A DNA stretch of 7,079 nucleotides from Sulfurimonas sp. (GTDB taxonomy: Bacteria; Campylobacterota; Campylobacteria; Campylobacterales; Sulfurimonadaceae). The stretch lies in assembly GCA_027083475.1 (NCBI GenBank), contig JALWON010000100.1:1-7079 (forward strand), written 5' to 3'. The notes under the pieces were generated by a model. It was given only the letters and a program-made list of their open reading frames with translations, searched no databases and was not told the origin of the DNA. Position 1 is the stretch's first letter. Every line of letters begins with the position of its first letter. This document shows, piece after piece, positions 5,554 to 7,079 of the stretch. Made by a program: the position numbers and the translations under genes.

Positions 5554-6801
5554 ATGCTGCAAAAAATCTCCCTTTTTACTACAAAGCGAGATTTCCTGTT
5601 TGCATTTTTGATACTCGCACTCTTAAGTTTTTACGCACTCCTCATCGAGTATAACAACTACAAACACCTTACTCGTTTTGACACACAGCTTGTGCGGGCA
5701 ACACTCTTAAAGCATTACAAAAAAGAGACTTCCACTGTTTTAAAACTCAAAAGTGAAGATGGCGCCATTTTTTACACAAAAACCAAAAAGAAAAATCTTG
5801 TTGTAGGTGAAAATTTCCTCCTCGAAGTCTGGGCAGGAAAAATCAGTTTTTATCACTATCTCAAAGGGTTTTATGCCTATAGTAAAATTATAAAAACTAG
5901 CTCTCAAGCAACATACAAAACAGCATGCAACACTGCCATTACACAACAGCATAAAAGTCCAGAAATTACAGCAATTTATCAAGCCCTTTTTGCTGCAAAA
6001 CCGCTCAGTGCAAGTATACAAAAACAGTTCTCATCCCTTGGCATCTCACACCTCATCGCCATAAGTGGCTTTCATCTGGGTGTTTTGTCTGGCGTGCTTT
6101 TTTTCCTTTTGAAATACCCCTATCAATTTTTGCAAAACAGATACTTTCCTTATAGAAATCAAAAACGCAATATATTTATCATCATCAGCACTATTTTACT
6201 CAGTTACCTCCTCTTTTTGGACACTCCCCCATCACTTTTACGTGCCTTTACTATGCTCATCATTGGATTTGTACTCTATGACAGAGGTTTTCACATTATC
6301 TCTATGCAAACACTTTTGCTCACAACACTTCTCCTCCTCGCACTCTTTAGCCGACTTTTCTTTAGTGTGGGATTTTGGTTAAGTGTTGCGGGTGTGGGCT
6401 ATATCTTTTTGTTTCTCATTCATTTTAAACATTTACATAAAGTATGGCAATTTTTACTGCTGCCTTTTTGGATTTATTTGATGATGCTTCCCTTTTCACT
6501 TGCACTATTTGGGAACTTTTCTCTTTACCATCCACTCTCCATTCTCTGGAGTACCCTTTTTACGCTCTTTTACCCACTGAGTATATTTTTACATCTCATC
6601 CATGCAGGCGACCTGCTCGATACCCCACTAGAGTATCTCCTGTATTTAGAAACCCATACAAAACAGATACTCTTTTCTTCTCTGTGGCTTGTGCCATTTG
6701 GAGTACTCTCTTTGGGTGCCATCTACAAAAAAAGTTTCCTCATGCTCACTTTTGTCTATGCAAGTGCTATTTTTTTCTATGCACTTAGCTATTTTCTGTG
6801 A
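5554..6801 (+). CDS. comEC: ComEC/Rec2-family DNA uptake channel, short form
   Basis: This 415-aa polytopic membrane protein carries the ComEC/Rec2 competence domain. The signature is GISHLIAISGFHLG at 163-176, followed by repeated membrane helices and PPSLLRAFTM (R230). ComEC forms the inner-membrane channel through which single-stranded DNA enters during natural transformation. The N-terminus has one membrane helix (about 13-32) and a small beta-rich region (about 40-105) that corresponds to the OB-like segment of longer ComEC proteins. The metallo-beta-lactamase-like C-terminal domain of Bacillus ComEC is absent. The protein ends after the last membrane helix, as in other Campylobacterota homologues, so this is the normal short form and not a truncation. 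The ATG follows the dnaB stop with no gap and has no good ribosome site of its own, so translation probably depends on reinitiation after dnaB. The same gene order is known in H. pylori (HP1362 dnaB, HP1361 comE). Confidence 0.88.
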   Translation: MLQKISLFTTKRDFLFAFLILALLSFYALLIEYNNYKHLTRFDTQLVRATLLKHYKKETSTVLKLKSEDGAIFYTKTKKKNLVVGENFLLEVWAGKISFYHYLKGFYAYSKIIKTSSQATYKTACNTAITQQHKSPEITAIYQALFAAKPLSASIQKQFSSLGISHLIAISGFHLGVLSGVLFFLLKYPYQFLQNRYFPYRNQKRNIFIIISTILLSYLLFLDTPPSLLRAFTMLIIGFVLYDRGFHIISMQTLLLTTLLLLALFSRLFFSVGFWLSVAGVGYIFLFLIHFKHLHKVWQFLLLPFWIYLMMLPFSLALFGNFSLYHPLSILWSTLFTLFYPLSIFLHLIHAGDLLDTPLEYLLYLETHTKQILFSSLWLVPFGVLSLGAIYKKSFLMLTFVYASAIFFYALSYFL

Positions 6802-7079
6802 TGTATTTTGCTATAGCATAACCGTGATTGAGACCTAGAGCTATACTCCCACCCGATTTTTGCGTAATGTCACCTGCCACAAACAAGCCTTTAATATTTG
6901 TCTCATAATGTTCATCAAACATCGGTTTCCCATCTACTTCTTCTATGCCTGCATTTTCTAAAAAGGCACTTGGTGTCGTTCCGCCCAAAGCATAGACAAT
7001 TCTGTCATACACCTCTGTAGTGCCATTATTGAAAAGAACTTTAATACGAGAGTTTTCTTCTTCAATACTCTCAATATCT
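6785..7079 (-). CDS. Thioredoxin-reductase-like FAD/NAD(P)-binding oxidoreductase, C-terminal part
   Basis: Only the last 97 or so residues lie in the window; the gene continues past the right edge. The frame is open to base 7079, upstream of a GTG at 7012 that should not be taken as the start. The visible part has the end of the NAD(P)-binding domain (YDRIVYALGGTTPSAFLENA) and the closing FAD-binding motif (TNIKGLFVAGDI, then GGSIALGLNHGYAIAKYI). GLFVAGD, with its Asp contacting the FAD ribityl phosphate, is characteristic of the low-molecular-weight thioredoxin reductase/YpdA-like flavoprotein group. The redox-active CxxC, if present, would lie in the missing part, so true thioredoxin reductase cannot be told from YpdA-like or ferredoxin-NADP reductase relatives. 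The stop codon lies inside comEC: the two genes converge and share 17 bp. Confidence 0.8.
   Translation of the reverse strand, partial: DIESIEEENSRIKVLFNNGTTEVYDRIVYALGGTTPSAFLENAGIEEVDGKPMFDEHYETNIKGLFVAGDITQKSGGSIALGLNHGYAIAKYITENS

Noticed and set aside
6444..6788. Plus-strand open frame of 114 codons within comEC
   Set aside because: It lies wholly within comEC in another frame, has no ribosome site, and shows no recognisable domain; the comEC frame carries the conserved motifs.
6809..6818. Palindrome TGCTATAGCA downstream of comEC as a terminator or operator
   Set aside because: It is only 10 bp with no loop or T-tract and lies in the coding sequence of the convergent flavoprotein (residues YAIAK).
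6785..7012. Short 75-aa protein starting at the GTG at 7012 (minus strand)
   Set aside because: The frame stays open upstream to the window edge and the protein begins in mid-domain (YDRIVYALGG), so this is the tail of a longer flavoprotein.

Overview
The window is AT-rich and gene-dense. It reads as a chromosomal segment of a member of Campylobacterota (epsilonproteobacteria), probably a free-living sulfur or hydrogen oxidiser of the Sulfurimonas type. This is inferred from the character of the DnaB N-terminus, the direct dnaB-comEC junction (known from Helicobacter pylori), a short ComEC without a nuclease-like C-terminal domain, and AT-rich extended -10 promoters. No species can be assigned from the window alone.

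Layout. At the left edge (1-220, minus strand) is the N-terminus of an exported NMT1/THI5-like solute-binding protein. A 96-bp divergent spacer with overlapping -10 boxes on the two strands separates it from a rightward gene row. The row starts with a 665-aa protein (317-2314) that I do not recognise as a named gene. It has a winged-helix start, a domain resembling the Replic_Relax nuclease-like fold with altered catalytic positions, a long acidic linker, four membrane segments and a large coiled coil. Next comes a type VII (HEPN/MNT) toxin-antitoxin pair, mntA-hepT (2360-3083), with its own likely promoter. The 3' end of hepT overlaps the start of dnaB (3073-5553). The replicative helicase gene carries a 343-codon class 1 intein with a two-motif LAGLIDADG endonuclease, inserted in the Walker A motif. 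comEC (5554-6801) follows dnaB with no spacer. At the right edge the tail of a thioredoxin-reductase-like flavoprotein gene (6785-7079, minus strand) converges on comEC and overlaps it by 17 bp.

How the parts fit. The five rightward genes are close or overlapping and could be one transcript. The most notable points are three. An essential helicase cannot bind ATP until its intein splices out. Its translation start lies inside a toxin gene. The leading gene fuses a DNA-binding-like and nuclease-like head to a membrane-spanning coiled-coil body. No RNA genes, CRISPR arrays, insertion sequences or convincing intrinsic terminators were seen.
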